Shown: positions 24,453-36,037 of the stretch, piece after piece
Layout: the number at the start of each line of letters is the position of its first letter
Position numbering within the stretch: the stretch's first letter is position 1
NCBI RefSeq assembly: GCF_002240415.1
Contig: NZ_CP020028.1
Coordinates: 186,001-250,000, forward strand
DNA from: Paenibacillus kribbensis
Lineage (GTDB): Bacteria > Bacillota > Bacilli > Paenibacillales > Paenibacillaceae
Direction: 5' to 3'
DNA: 64,000 bases
Made by a program: the position numbers and the translations under genes
The notes under the pieces: generated by a model
The model's database searches: none
Told to the model about the DNA's origin: nothing
What the model saw: the letters and a program-made list of their open reading frames with translations, nothing else

Positions 24453-26600
24453 TTGCGGTCATATAGGTATACAACTTTTTGTGTGATGCTGTCTGGGGCA
24501 CTGTTGCTGCCTGTCGCATGGAGTGGAGGGGCCGTAGTGAAGGCGGCTCCGTCTGTGGAACATTCCCCGCTGGTTTCGAAGACCATGCTGGCGACGGCGG
24601 GTGTGAATAAAACGATCGGGACATATGGATTTGAGCAAGGAAACAGCGAGGGCTGGAAGCCGCGAGGGGGTAATACCCAAATTGCATCCGTCTCGGAGGC
24701 TGCATACGGCGGCACGCACAGTCTCAAGACAACTTCCCGCACGGCTAACTGGAACGGAGCGGAGCTGGATGTGAAGCCGCTTTTGCAGCCGGACGTAGAA
24801 TATGAAATCAGTGGATATGTGAAGCTGGATGGCAAAGCTGCGGTTCCAAGCGTGATTAAGCTGACGGTGGAGCAGCAGTCGACAGGCGGGTCTACAGAAT
24901 GGAAGACAGTAGCACAAACGGAGACAGCAGATACAGCGTGGGTCAAACTTCAAGGGAGATATAAGTTTACCGGGAATATGGATGCATTGAAGCTGTATAT
25001 CGAAAACTCGAATCCTGCACAGGCATATTATGTGGATGAGGTGGAAATCAGACAGGTGTCGGAAACGCCAGTCACTCCATCTCCAACGGAACCGACCGAT
25101 GGTATCGTATCCGCCGGTTTTGAAGAGGGTACAACTCAGGGCTGGGTATCCCGTTTAGGGTCCGAGAAGGTGCAGGCTTCGAATGCCGATGCGCGAACCG
25201 GCTCGTACAGCCTGCTAACTACAGGCAGACAACAGGCATATGCCGGGCCTAAGCTGGATGTGACAGCCAAGCTGCAAAAGGGCAGCCAATATACGGTCAG
25301 TGCCTGGGTGAAGCTGGCGCCCGGCGAGCAGCCTGCCAAAGTGAGACTTAGCGTGCAGCGCGATTATCAGGGTAAAAGCGCGTATGAAACGGTGATAGGC
25401 GATACGGCGATCACGACAGGGGGATGGGCGCATTTGTCGGGAACGTATACGCTTGCGCATGATGCAGATGCAGTTTCTATGTATTTGGAAACGGCAGCAG
25501 GAACATCCTCCTTTTATATGGATGATTTTGAGCTGTCTCTTGTGCCTCCGCTGGCTATTGAGAAGGATATCCCCTCTTTGCATGGAATATATCAGGGGCA
25601 ATTCAACATTGGTACAGCGATTATGGCATTTCAGACCGAAGGGGCTTACGGTGAGCTGGTACAAAAGCATTTTAACAGCATCGTGGCAGGAAATGAGATG
25701 AAGCCCGCCTCCTTGCAGCCGTCCGAGGGACAGTTCCATTGGGAAGAGGCGGACAAGATTGTACAATTTGCCAAACAGCACGGACTGGCGATTCGCTTCC
25801 ATACTTTGGTATGGCATAACCAGACCGGGGACTGGATGTTTAAGGATAAGAATGGACAGCCGATGACACCGACTCCCGAGAATAAAAAGCTTTTGCTGGA
25901 TCGACTGGAGACGCATATTCGTACAGTTGCAGCCCGTTATAAAAATGATATCACCGACTGGGATGTGGTGAATGAAGTCATTGATCCTGACCAGCCGGGC
26001 GGTATGCGCCGCAGCATGTGGTATCAGATTACCGGTACGGATTATATTGAAAAAGCGTTCCGTGTCACGAGGGAAGTAGTAGGCCCTAATGCCCGGCTGT
26101 TCATCAACGATTACAACACGGATGAACCGAAAAAACGGGATTTCCTGTACAATTTGGTGCGTGATTTGCTCGCTAAAGGAGTACCGATCGATGGTGTAGG
26201 TCACCAATCGCATATTCGCCTGGAGTTCCCTTCTATTAGCCAGATTGAGCAATCCATCGAAAAGTTTGCTTCGCTCGGCCTGGACAACCAGATCACGGAG
26301 CTTGATATGGGCCTCTATTCCAATGATACGGATCGCTACGAAACGATACCTGAATCCATGCTGATCCGGCAGGCTCACCGCTATCGGGAGTTGTTCGATA
26401 TGTTCTCCAGACAGCAGGAGCATATCAGCAATGTGACCATTTGGGGTACGGATGACGGAAATACGTGGCTTAGTAATTTCCCGATTGCCCGGCTGGATAA
26501 GCCGCTGCTGTTCGACGAACGGTTAAAGGCCAAATATGCCTATTGGGCGCTGGTTGATCCGTCCAAGGTTCCGGCGCTGTCAGCGGGAAGTAACAAATAA
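24453..26600 (+). CDS. Secreted endo-1,4-beta-xylanase, two CBMs plus GH10
   Basis: I choose TTG 24453 (715 residues) because GGAGG lies 8 bases upstream; TTG 24432 has no site. A signal peptide covers about residues 1-32 (ending VVKA-A). Two carbohydrate-binding modules of the CBM4/9/22 sandwich type start near residues 58 (YGFEQGNSEGW) and 219 (AGFEEGTTQGW). The GH10 barrel runs from about 370 to 700. The acid/base is Glu508 in DWDVVNEV, the nucleophile Glu616 in QITELDMG. It cuts xylan outside the cell; products probably enter through the transporter encoded upstream in the same direction. No Ca-dockerin or S-layer domains are seen. Confidence 0.9.
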   Translation: MRSYRYTTFCVMLSGALLLPVAWSGGAVVKAAPSVEHSPLVSKTMLATAGVNKTIGTYGFEQGNSEGWKPRGGNTQIASVSEAAYGGTHSLKTTSRTANWNGAELDVKPLLQPDVEYEISGYVKLDGKAAVPSVIKLTVEQQSTGGSTEWKTVAQTETADTAWVKLQGRYKFTGNMDALKLYIENSNPAQAYYVDEVEIRQVSETPVTPSPTEPTDGIVSAGFEEGTTQGWVSRLGSEKVQASNADARTGSYSLLTTGRQQAYAGPKLDVTAKLQKGSQYTVSAWVKLAPGEQPAKVRLSVQRDYQGKSAYETVIGDTAITTGGWAHLSGTYTLAHDADAVSMYLETAAGTSSFYMDDFELSLVPPLAIEKDIPSLHGIYQGQFNIGTAIMAFQTEGAYGELVQKHFNSIVAGNEMKPASLQPSEGQFHWEEADKIVQFAKQHGLAIRFHTLVWHNQTGDWMFKDKNGQPMTPTPENKKLLLDRLETHIRTVAARYKNDITDWDVVNEVIDPDQPGGMRRSMWYQITGTDYIEKAFRVTREVVGPNARLFINDYNTDEPKKRDFLYNLVRDLLAKGVPIDGVGHQSHIRLEFPSISQIEQSIEKFASLGLDNQITELDMGLYSNDTDRYETIPESMLIRQAHRYRELFDMFSRQQEHISNVTIWGTDDGNTWLSNFPIARLDKPLLFDERLKAKYAYWALVDPSKVPALSAGSNK

Positions 26601-26738
26601 CTGGGTGAAAACGGGTGAGCAAAGCTATGCGGTCTCGCCCGAACGCAATGGCGGTTTCACCGGAGCATTAATTGGCATGTAATCTACGAAGGTATAGGCT
26701 TGATAAAAGGGTAATTGCGGAAAAATAGAGAACAAAAG

Positions 26739-26780
26739 CAGGCTGTCCTTCACATGTTTTGACATGTACGAGACAGCCTG
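26739..26780. terminator. Hairpin between the xylanase gene and hxlB
   Basis: CAGGCTGTC and GACAGCCTG enclose an inner ACATG/CATGT pair. On the minus strand a CTTTTGTTC tract follows, so it best serves hxlAB, and may also stop the convergent xylanase transcript. Confidence 0.65.
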
Positions 26781-26805
26781 TCTAGATATTGCAGGGATAA
26801 TCGTT

Positions 26806-27363
26806 CTATTCCAAATTGGCGTGTTGGCCAAACATTGATTCCGAGGTCAGCTTGCGCAGCTTCATCGTTTTGAGCACCAAGGCGTCACCGTACAGCAGCA
26901 GGGTTTGCTCGAACAATGAGCCCATGGGTTGAATCGTCTGGTAATCCTTGTTGGCCGGGTCCTTGGGGGCGCCGGGCAGCTTGACGATAATGTCAGCCAG
27001 CTTGCCAATGGTGGACTCTGGAGAAGTGGTTAGAAGCGCCAGGGAGGCCCCGAGCTTCTTCGCTTTTTCCGCCATGGAGGTCAGGCTTTTGGTTTCGCCT
27101 GAGCCTGAGCCTATAATCAGCAGATCACCTTCACCCAAGCCGGGCGTTACGGTTTCCCCAACCACGTATGCTTGAATTCCCATATGCATCAGCCGCATCG
27201 CCAGCGAACGGATCATGAATCCTGAACGGCCCGCCCCGGCGACGAACACCTTGTTCGCAGCGGTGATGGAGTGAATCAGCTGTTCCGATTCCGCATCACT
27301 GATCAGTTGTGGAACCAGCTGCAGCTCCTTGAGTACCTGGGATAAATATTGAGAGGTTTCCAT
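26806..27363 (-). CDS. hxlB: 6-phospho-3-hexuloisomerase
   Basis: A 185-residue SIS-domain protein that converts 3-hexulose-6-phosphate to fructose-6-phosphate in the ribulose monophosphate pathway of formaldehyde fixation. Motifs include FVAGAGRSGFMIRSLAMRLM and IIGSGSGET; length and the final MFGQHANLE fit the family. It lies directly downstream of hxlA (5 bases between stop and start) on the minus strand. In soil bacteria this pair detoxifies formaldehyde and can supply ribulose-5-phosphate. Confidence 0.92.
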   Translation of the reverse strand: METSQYLSQVLKELQLVPQLISDAESEQLIHSITAANKVFVAGAGRSGFMIRSLAMRLMHMGIQAYVVGETVTPGLGEGDLLIIGSGSGETKSLTSMAEKAKKLGASLALLTTSPESTIGKLADIIVKLPGAPKDPANKDYQTIQPMGSLFEQTLLLYGDALVLKTMKLRKLTSESMFGQHANLE

Positions 27364-27368
27364 TGGAA

Positions 27369-28004
27369 TTAACCTTGCTTGATGAGCTGCTGCATTTGGG
27401 AAGCTACAGCTTTTTTGTCATCCTCGCCAGTGATTCCACCGCCAACAATAACCAAATCCGGTTGAGCTTTCACTACCTCAGCCAATGTACTCAGCTTAAT
27501 GCCGCCAGCTACGGCTGTTTTGGAGTTTTTTACGACTTTTTTGACCGTTTGCAGTGCTTCAAACGGACTTTCTCCTTCCGCTTGCAGATCGTAGCCCGTA
27601 TGCACACAGATATAGTCTACGCCGAGTGCGTCGATTTCTTTGGCGCGTTGCTCCAGGTTTTTAACGCCGATCATGTCCACCAGGATTTTTTTGCCGCCCT
27701 GTTTTTTAGCCTCTTCTACGGCGCCTTTGATCGTTGCATCTTCAGCTACAGCCAGAATCGTAACGATATCTGCACCAGCTTCGGATGCTTTTAGCACTTC
27801 ATAACCGCCTGCATCCATCACTTTGAGGTCAGCAAGCACTTTCAGATTCGGGAATGCTTCCTTCATTGCTTTTACCGCATGAAGTCCTTCATTGATGACA
27901 ATCGGCGTACCGATTTCGACGATATCAATATATGACTCTACTTCCTTTACCAATGCAATACCTTGCGGGATATCTACTAAGTCTAAAGCCAGTTGAAGTT
28001 CCAT
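27369..28004 (-). CDS. hxlA: 3-hexulose-6-phosphate synthase
   Basis: A 211-residue protein of the OMP-decarboxylase/KGPDC fold that joins formaldehyde to ribulose-5-phosphate. I start at ATG 28004 (MELQLALDLVD) after AAAGGAGTG; the frame is open further upstream but without a site. The active-site motif ADLKVMDAGGYE and phosphate-binding AVAGGIK and VGGGIT are present. It forms an operon with hxlB. No hxlR-like gene is adjacent, unlike in Bacillus subtilis. Confidence 0.93.
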   Translation of the reverse strand: MELQLALDLVDIPQGIALVKEVESYIDIVEIGTPIVINEGLHAVKAMKEAFPNLKVLADLKVMDAGGYEVLKASEAGADIVTILAVAEDATIKGAVEEAKKQGGKKILVDMIGVKNLEQRAKEIDALGVDYICVHTGYDLQAEGESPFEALQTVKKVVKNSKTAVAGGIKLSTLAEVVKAQPDLVIVGGGITGEDDKKAVASQMQQLIKQG

Positions 28005-28418
28005 GTTATTAACTTCACTCCTTTGGTAAATTTGTATTTGATCAACGGGTACATGCTTTGTTGAGTGCTGCTTATTCTGGATTCCATGCACAGGTCTGAT
28101 TGTAAGGCCACGATATCCGCTTGAAAAGTACGCACTAATTCGTAACGTAGTTACCCGGACGATACTGTAGCTTTCTAAAACCACCTGTGAGGAGGGGCCT
28201 GTGGGAACCAACTATTCGCAGCCTGTTTAACCGTACACAGCATTGTCAGGTTGCAAAAAAAATAATTTTCCTATTATTGAATTGACTTCGAGTAAGTTTT
28301 TGACTATATTTGTAATATACTGGTATGCAAAAATATAGAAATTAGCAGCATAGGTGCCCCTGAAGAATAGTGATAGGCTAGGAGAAACCGTAATTTTCAA
28401 GTAGGGAGGCGGGTTTTA
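28005..28418. other. Divergent control region of hxlAB and the AloR-like gene
   Basis: No gene is present. A short palindrome GTAACGTAGTTAC at 28142-28154 lies upstream of hxlA and could be an operator, which is weak evidence. The plus-strand promoter of the receptor gene lies at 28282-28310. Confidence 0.45.
28282..28310 (+). promoter_or_regulatory. Sigma-A promoter of the AloR-like gene
   Basis: TTGACT at 28282 and TATATT at 28305 are separated by exactly 17 bases, in an AT-rich stretch about 110 bases before the GTG start. Confidence 0.6.
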
Positions 28419-29294
28419 GTGGAAGAGGTCCTGAACCAAAGGGAGGCCATTTATTTGTTGTCGGACAGCCACGAACTCGATAAAGCTTGTGAGTTGTTTA
28501 GACTCAGCTACACGCATAATGATTGGGATGAAGCGAACAAGGTTGCAGACTATATGCATACGTTGGCAGCAAGCCTGTATCATGCCCAACTGAGAAACGC
28601 TGCGGACGGCATATACGAGACACTGGACACCAAACACCCGCTGGTGTTTTATTATGCTTACAGCTATCTGGCTAAATCTATTTATTATCAAAATAAGGGC
28701 AAGTATCAGGAAGCCAGAGATTATATTATGAAGTATGGCGAAATGGGTTGGTTTATGGGGCTGGATCAGAGCGGTCAAGAAGAAGTGGAGAGATTCCGAT
28801 TTCTCGCCAAAGCCAATTTATATACCATTGAATTACTTTCGGGCAAAAGGGAGCTTGTGCCTGAATATGTTCAATTTCTTCACAATAATGACGAGGAAAT
28901 ACTTCCAGGACTGATTGGTATTGCCGAAGCGGCTAATTTGAATAATTGGGATATAGACGACCTGCTGAACGATTTTGCTGACGATATCGAGATATTTGAA
29001 AGTTATGAAGATAGAGGGAACCGCGTATATTATATAAAGCTGGTCAACCAGTTAGCTATTTATTATTTCAAAAAGCAGCAGTACGCCGTTGCTTTGAACT
29101 ATGTCCTTGTCTCCCTGCAATTTTCAGTTAGTGTGGAAGCAGATGCTGATTTCAGGACGCTGGTTACTCTGTTTGAGGCTTATCGAGATTTGGCAACACC
29201 GTCACAGCAAGAGCAATATCAAACCATTTTATTAAGGGGGATTCATAATGAAAAAGGCATTAATCTCGGTAACTATGGTCTTGGCGTTTCTTAG
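28419..29294 (+). CDS. RRNPP-type peptide receptor, AloR-like, without HTH
   Basis: A 291-residue, all-helical TPR-like protein with a GTG start after GGGAGG. It lacks an N-terminal DNA-binding domain, so like Rap proteins it may act by protein contact. Stretches KHPLVFYYAYSYLAKSI and DNDEEILPGLIGIAEAA-like patterns match the receptor at 36113. Its 3' end overlaps by 47 bases a 43-codon secreted-peptide gene, the layout of the Alo receptor-peptide systems described in Paenibacillus polymyxa. It is the only receptor in the window whose receptor and peptide frames are both intact. The downstream target is unknown. Confidence 0.75.
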   Translation: MEEVLNQREAIYLLSDSHELDKACELFRLSYTHNDWDEANKVADYMHTLAASLYHAQLRNAADGIYETLDTKHPLVFYYAYSYLAKSIYYQNKGKYQEARDYIMKYGEMGWFMGLDQSGQEEVERFRFLAKANLYTIELLSGKRELVPEYVQFLHNNDEEILPGLIGIAEAANLNNWDIDDLLNDFADDIEIFESYEDRGNRVYYIKLVNQLAIYYFKKQQYAVALNYVLVSLQFSVSVEADADFRTLVTLFEAYRDLATPSQQEQYQTILLRGIHNEKGINLGNYGLGVS

Positions 29295-29379
29295 TATTAC
29301 TCTTCCGGTAGCAGATGCAGCAGGAGGATTAAACCCTCTGCATCCTTCAAATCATGGTGTCTTTTCTCATCGTAGTTGA
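29248..29379 (+). CDS. AloP-like secreted pheromone precursor
   Basis: A 43-residue precursor read in another frame over the last 47 bases of the receptor gene. AAGGGGG lies 8 bases before ATG 29248. Residues 1-25 (MKKALISVTMVLAFLSITLP, then VADAA) form a clean signal peptide; the remaining 18 residues, GGLNPLHPSNHGVFSHRS, carry the likely mature signal at the C-terminus. By analogy with Alo and Phr systems, the precursor is exported, trimmed, re-imported by an oligopeptide permease and bound by the upstream receptor. The exact mature peptide cannot be set from sequence. Confidence 0.75.
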   Translation: MKKALISVTMVLAFLSITLPVADAAGGLNPLHPSNHGVFSHRS

Positions 29380-29428
29380 GCTTTGAGTTTCCATCATGAG
29401 GAGGTCCGGCAGGGCCATTGACAATAAT

Positions 29429-29476
29429 GGGAGCACACTTTTACGCATGTTGCGTTCAGTGGGCTCCCCTTTTTTA
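29429..29476 (+). terminator. Terminator of the AloR/AloP unit
   Basis: GGGAGC and GCTCCC flank a partly paired loop and are followed by CTTTTTT. It is about 50 bases past the peptide stop. Confidence 0.75.
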
Positions 29477-29535
29477 TGCCGATTATTTATTTTACGATAT
29501 ACGACGTCAGATTATTGGCTAGCTGCTGCATGGTT

Positions 29536-32037
<2,502 letters not shown>

Positions 32038-32056
32038 AATGATGTTGATTTGAACA

Positions 32057-32082
32057 GCTCCAGTTTACCGGAGCTTTTTTTT
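32057..32082 (+). terminator. Terminator of the LacI-family gene
   Basis: GCTCC and GGAGC with an AGTTTACC loop, followed by eight T. Confidence 0.85.
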
Positions 32083-32107
32083 ACTATGAGCAGATACAAA
32101 AATAGAA

Positions 32108-32136
32108 TTGACAATTGTTTTGTAAATGCTTACATT
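32108..32136 (+). promoter_or_regulatory. Promoter of the GH2 gene
   Basis: TTGACA at 32108-32113, 17 bases, then TACATT at 32131-32136. The -10 region overlaps a 14-bp palindrome, TGTAAATGCTTACA. Confidence 0.65.
32122..32135. promoter_or_regulatory. cre-like or LacI-type operator over the -10 region
   Basis: TGTAAATGCTTACA: 5-bp perfect arms around ATGC. It differs from the classic catabolite-responsive element TGTAAnCGnTTACA at one central base, so CcpA or the adjacent LacI protein could bind. Confidence 0.55.
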
Positions 32137-32185
32137 AGGAATATATTTATTTTACTAAGTTTTACTCGTTATTTTTACTTGAATA

Positions 32186-32208
32186 TTTTACTCTATATAA
32201 GAGTAAAA
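32186..32208. promoter_or_regulatory. Second operator-like palindrome before the GH2 gene
   Basis: TTTTACTC and GAGTAAAA are separated by TATATAA, a perfect 8-bp inverted repeat just before the ribosome site. A further half-site TTTTACTCG lies at about 32160. Confidence 0.55.
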
Positions 32209-32232
32209 AATAAAAGGTTGAGGTGACTGCCC

Positions 32233-34527
32233 ATGCGTACCATTTTGCCGTTGAATGACCAGTGGTTTTACCGTCCTGAATATGTCGAGAGTGAAGTAAA
32301 TGCAGGGATTGATGTGAGTCGGTATGAACCCATTCTGCTGCCGCATACCAATGTGGAGCTGCCGTATAATTATTTTGACGACAAGGCGTTTCAGTTTGTT
32401 TCCACATACAAAAGAAAACTGGATGTTCCGGCAGATGCCAAGGGTAAGCGGGTGTATGTCGATTTTGAAGGGGTTATGTCCTATGCACAGGTATATTTGA
32501 ACGGAGTAAAGGCGGGTGAGCATAAAGGCGGCTATACACCATTCAGCATTGAATTGACCGAGCTTGCTGAATATGGCGGTTCCAATATGCTCACGGTTGT
32601 CGTCGATTCTACGGAACGGGACGACATTCCTCCCTTTGGGGCAGTCATCGACTATCTGACCTACGGCGGCATTTACCGGGAGGTGCAGCTGCGAATCGTC
32701 GAGCCTGTGCATTTCGGAGCGGTATTCGTCCAGACGCCGGAGCCGCTCGCGGCGAGCAAAGCGGTACGTGTGACCGTCGAGCTGGAGGGAATGGATGCTC
32801 AGCAGGATGATCTAGCGGTCGGCTTACGGCTGCTGGATGGAGACAGCTTGAAGGCGGAGACCGGACCGACAGCAGTGACTGCGGGCGATATGGCACTGGA
32901 GCTGAAAGAGCTGAACGGTCTACAACTGTGGGAGCTGGACGATCCCAAGCTGTATGAAGCAGAGCTGACGCTGCTGCGTAACGGGGAAGAGCTGGATCAG
33001 CTGACCGTGCGCTTCGGGTTCCGCGAAGCCGAATTCCAGCCGGATGGATTTTACCTGAACGGGCGGAAGCTCAAGCTGCTCGGCTTGAACCGCCATCAGT
33101 CTTACCCGTATGTCGGCTATGCGATGCCCAAAAGAGCGCAGCGACGTGATGCCGATATACTCAAAGAAGAACTGGGTCTGAACATGGTGCGGACGTCGCA
33201 TTACCCGCAGTCCCGTCATTTTCTGGATCGTTGTGATGAGATTGGATTGCTCGTTTTTGAGGAAATTCCGGGCTGGCAGCATATCGGCGGTGAAGCCTGG
33301 AAGGAACAGGCAGTAAAGGACGTAGAGGACATGATTATCCGTGATCGCAATCATCCATCCATCGTGATCTGGGGTGTACGGATTAATGAATCGCAGGATG
33401 ACCATGATCTGTACGCCCGTACCAATGAGCTTGCACGCAAGCTGGACCCGACCCGCGCTACGGGCGGTGTGCGTTATATTGTAGGCAGCGAGCTGCTGGA
33501 AGATGTATATACGATGAACGATTTTGTTCATGACGGTGGGCATAAAAAATATTTGGCGAAGGAAATTCGCAATTTCGATACGTATGATGATACAGAGGGC
33601 GTAGATGGTGAAACGACAGGCTTGCGCCAGCCGTCTTTTGTTACAAAGCTGGATCACCCGGTCCCTTATCTGGTAACGGAATATAACGGGCATATGTATC
33701 CGACCAAACGTTTTGATCAGGAGGAACGGGTGATGGAGCATGCACTGCGCCATACACGAGTGCAAAATGCCTCCTATGCCGATGAGGGCATTGCCGGAGC
33801 GATTGGCTGGTGTGCTTTTGACTATAATACACATGCCGACTTTGGTTCTGGCGATAAAATTTGCTATCACGGTGTCATGGATATGTTTCGTCTGCCTAAA
33901 TTTGCAGCAAATGTGTACCGCAGCCAGAAGCATGCCGAGCAGGAAATTGTGATGGAGCCGGTTACGTATTGGTCCCGTGGTGAGCGAAATATAGGAGGCA
34001 TCGTGCCGCTGGTCGTGTTCACCAATTGTGATGAGGTGGAGTTTATCTACGGTGATGAGCGCAAGGGAGTTTATCGTCCGAGCCGAGAGAAGTACCCGGC
34101 GCTTCCACATCCTCCCGTCGTTATCGACGAGCTGACAGGCCAATGGGGCATGAAGTGGGAAGATGCGGTGCTCATCGGGTATGTGGACGGTCAAGAAGTG
34201 ATTCGCAGACGCTACTCTCGTAATCCGGTGCCGACGGAGCTGCGGGTGTCCGCAGACGATACCGTGCTGGAGGCGGGTGATTGGGACGTGACGAGAGTGG
34301 TGGTGGACGCTTTGGACGAATACGGCAACGGCTTGCCGTTCTATGCTGATCCCGTTTCGGTGGAGGTCGAGGGAGTGGGTGAATTGATAGGCCCATCCAG
34401 CTTGGCGCTCATTGGCGGGCGTATTGCGTTCTGGATTCGTACGAAGGGTGAGGCTGGCAATATTTGCGTGAAGGTTTCCGCCCCTTCCCGTTTTAGTCCG
34501 CAGGAATTGAGCATTATCGTAAAATAA
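32233..34527 (+). CDS. GH2 beta-galactosidase-type glycoside hydrolase
   Basis: A 764-residue cytoplasmic enzyme without signal peptide. N-terminal sugar-binding and immunoglobulin-like domains lead into the catalytic barrel (about residues 270-570): NGRKLKLLGLNRHQSYPYVG, then the proposed acid/base Glu386 in WGVRINES and the nucleophile Glu483 in YLVTEYNGHM. A C-terminal DUF4982/Ig-like part follows. The family includes beta-galactosidases, beta-glucuronidases and beta-mannosidases; beta-galactosidase is most likely by overall pattern, but the substrate is not proven by sequence. AAGGTTGAGGTG precedes ATG 32233. The LacI gene upstream and the two palindromes suggest inducible control. Confidence 0.85.
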   Translation: MRTILPLNDQWFYRPEYVESEVNAGIDVSRYEPILLPHTNVELPYNYFDDKAFQFVSTYKRKLDVPADAKGKRVYVDFEGVMSYAQVYLNGVKAGEHKGGYTPFSIELTELAEYGGSNMLTVVVDSTERDDIPPFGAVIDYLTYGGIYREVQLRIVEPVHFGAVFVQTPEPLAASKAVRVTVELEGMDAQQDDLAVGLRLLDGDSLKAETGPTAVTAGDMALELKELNGLQLWELDDPKLYEAELTLLRNGEELDQLTVRFGFREAEFQPDGFYLNGRKLKLLGLNRHQSYPYVGYAMPKRAQRRDADILKEELGLNMVRTSHYPQSRHFLDRCDEIGLLVFEEIPGWQHIGGEAWKEQAVKDVEDMIIRDRNHPSIVIWGVRINESQDDHDLYARTNELARKLDPTRATGGVRYIVGSELLEDVYTMNDFVHDGGHKKYLAKEIRNFDTYDDTEGVDGETTGLRQPSFVTKLDHPVPYLVTEYNGHMYPTKRFDQEERVMEHALRHTRVQNASYADEGIAGAIGWCAFDYNTHADFGSGDKICYHGVMDMFRLPKFAANVYRSQKHAEQEIVMEPVTYWSRGERNIGGIVPLVVFTNCDEVEFIYGDERKGVYRPSREKYPALPHPPVVIDELTGQWGMKWEDAVLIGYVDGQEVIRRRYSRNPVPTELRVSADDTVLEAGDWDVTRVVVDALDEYGNGLPFYADPVSVEVEGVGELIGPSSLALIGGRIAFWIRTKGEAGNICVKVSAPSRFSPQELSIIVK

Positions 34528-34585
34528 GGATACAAAGGCAATATACAAATGGCTTTATACTCTAGGTAAGTTTCCATTATTTAAA

Positions 34586-34637
34586 AGGGGTTGTCCGCAG
34601 GTTCTGCAAGAATCTGAGAGGGCAACCCCTCTTTTGT
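34586..34637 (+). terminator. Terminator of the GH2 gene
   Basis: AGGGGTTG and CAACCCCT form the stem with additional inner pairing, followed by CTTTTGTG. Confidence 0.75.
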
Positions 34638-34761
34638 GTATTTTAAGGTGCGTTAATCTATAAATCTCGTAAATTGTGTCTTATTCCTGAGTCAATTAAC
34701 AATTACGTTCATAGGTTGGAAGGCATAGAATACACTATCGAACGCAAGGGAGGTGAGTTCT

Positions 34762-35049
34762 ATGGCGATCCTTTTACCTTCGCAAATCTATAATCTCGCT
34801 GCGGGTGTGGGTAAATCCTTTTTTGAAAACTTGAATGGCGGCAGTAATGCTACAATTACCGTGAATAATACGGGTGCGAATCCGGTTAATCTTGTCGTTA
34901 CCCGTGTTAACGCACCTGTGATCACGTATGTTATCCCGGCAGCCAACAGTCTTACGTTGGAAGTTGCTCTGCTGCTGGTAGCCGCTCTCCAAGCTACCGC
35001 AGCCGGAGCTGTAACGGGCACGATCCAAATTGCTACAGCTGATTTTTAA
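34762..35049 (+). CDS. Small hydrophobic beta-rich protein of unknown function
   Basis: A 95-residue protein starting at ATG 34762 after AAGGGAGGTGAG; the upstream in-frame start at 34753 lies within the site. It is rich in Ala, Val, Thr and Asn with no charged clusters: SNATITVNNTGANPVNLVV and LTLEVALLLVAALQATAAGA. No signal peptide is evident. The style suits small spore-coat or self-assembling proteins of Bacillales, but that is only a guess. A single gene with its own terminator. Confidence 0.65.
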   Translation: MAILLPSQIYNLAAGVGKSFFENLNGGSNATITVNNTGANPVNLVVTRVNAPVITYVIPAANSLTLEVALLLVAALQATAAGAVTGTIQIATADF

Positions 35050-35070
35050 TCTGTGACGACTGATCCTCTA

Positions 35071-35107
35071 ACTCTGGCTTGCTGCAAAGTGAGCTAGAGT
35101 TTTTTTG
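35071..35107 (+). terminator. Terminator of the small hydrophobic protein gene
   Basis: ACTCTGGCTT and AGCTAGAGT pair, followed by TTTTTTT. Confidence 0.8.
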
Positions 35108-35221
35108 TTTATTTGAAACTTTCTGAAACTTTTTTGGGGTTGTGCCGATATATACATATACGACATAGAGAATCGACAGATCAAACTTAGAAACTAACAC
35201 ATTTGAAAAGGAGCACCCTGA

Positions 35222-35962
35222 ATGAGCTTAAGCAATCCGGTTTTACGTGATGACATTTTTTTGCGAGAAGATGAAAGGGAAGCTAGTGAACAACGCATGA
35301 CCATTGGAGGAACGGTAAACAAAACGTTGCTTCTAATTGTTTTGCTTATCGTTTCTGGCAGTATAACCTGGTATATGAATGACCAAGGGATCATAGAGGT
35401 ACTATCCATGATGACCGCAGGCTTGTTCGGCATGGCCGGCATGGCCCTTGCGATATTCTTTTTTCCAAAAACAGCTCCACTTCTTTCACCAATCTATGCG
35501 ATTTTCAGTGGCTTTGCTTTGGGTGGTATTTCAGCTTATATGGAGTATGAATACCCCGGCATTGTGGCCAATGCCATTTTGCTGACGGTGGGTATCTTGT
35601 TACTGATGCTCTTTATGTACACACAGCGAATCATCAAGGTGACACGGGGCTTTATCTCATTCGTTGTTTTGTGTACGCTGGCCATTGCTCTGGTTACACT
35701 GGTAGACTTTATCTTGAATTTTTTCGGTATGAATGTTCCGTATATCCATGAGACAGGCTGGCTTGGCATCGGCATCAGTTTATTTGTTGTGATCATTGCA
35801 GCTTTGAATCTGCTGCTGGATTTTAATTTTATTGAGGAGCAGACCGAGCAAGGAGCACCCAAATACATGGAATGGTACGGCGCATTTGGATTGCTCGTGA
35901 CTCTGGTATGGCTGTATGTGCGGATTCTGGAGCTGTTGTCCAAGTTCAGCAAGGAGGACTAA
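35222..35962 (+). CDS. Multi-spanning membrane protein of unknown function
   Basis: A 246-residue protein with a polar N-terminal arm of about 35 residues and roughly seven hydrophobic segments (for example LLLIVLLIVSGSITWY and LGIGISLFVVIIAALNLLLD). The layout and end (YMEWYGAFGLLVTLVWLYVR, ILELLS) resemble Bax inhibitor-1/YccA-like (YetJ) proteins, a family of Ca-permeable or stress-linked membrane proteins; I offer this as a moderate suggestion. AAAGGAG precedes ATG 35222. It stands alone and converges on the aloR-like pseudogene. Confidence 0.7.
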   Translation: MSLSNPVLRDDIFLREDEREASEQRMTIGGTVNKTLLLIVLLIVSGSITWYMNDQGIIEVLSMMTAGLFGMAGMALAIFFFPKTAPLLSPIYAIFSGFALGGISAYMEYEYPGIVANAILLTVGILLLMLFMYTQRIIKVTRGFISFVVLCTLAIALVTLVDFILNFFGMNVPYIHETGWLGIGISLFVVIIAALNLLLDFNFIEEQTEQGAPKYMEWYGAFGLLVTLVWLYVRILELLSKFSKED

Positions 35963-36037
35963 GTGTCTGCGATTCATGAATAGTTTCACTTTAATGTGCA
36001 GTTAGGTGCAGGATAAGGAGAAGAGGACGGCTGAATC

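Noticed and set aside
32920..34548. 542-codon minus-strand frame over the GH2 gene
   Set aside because: Antisense shadow of a GH2 enzyme with both catalytic Glu regions; no ribosome site of its own.
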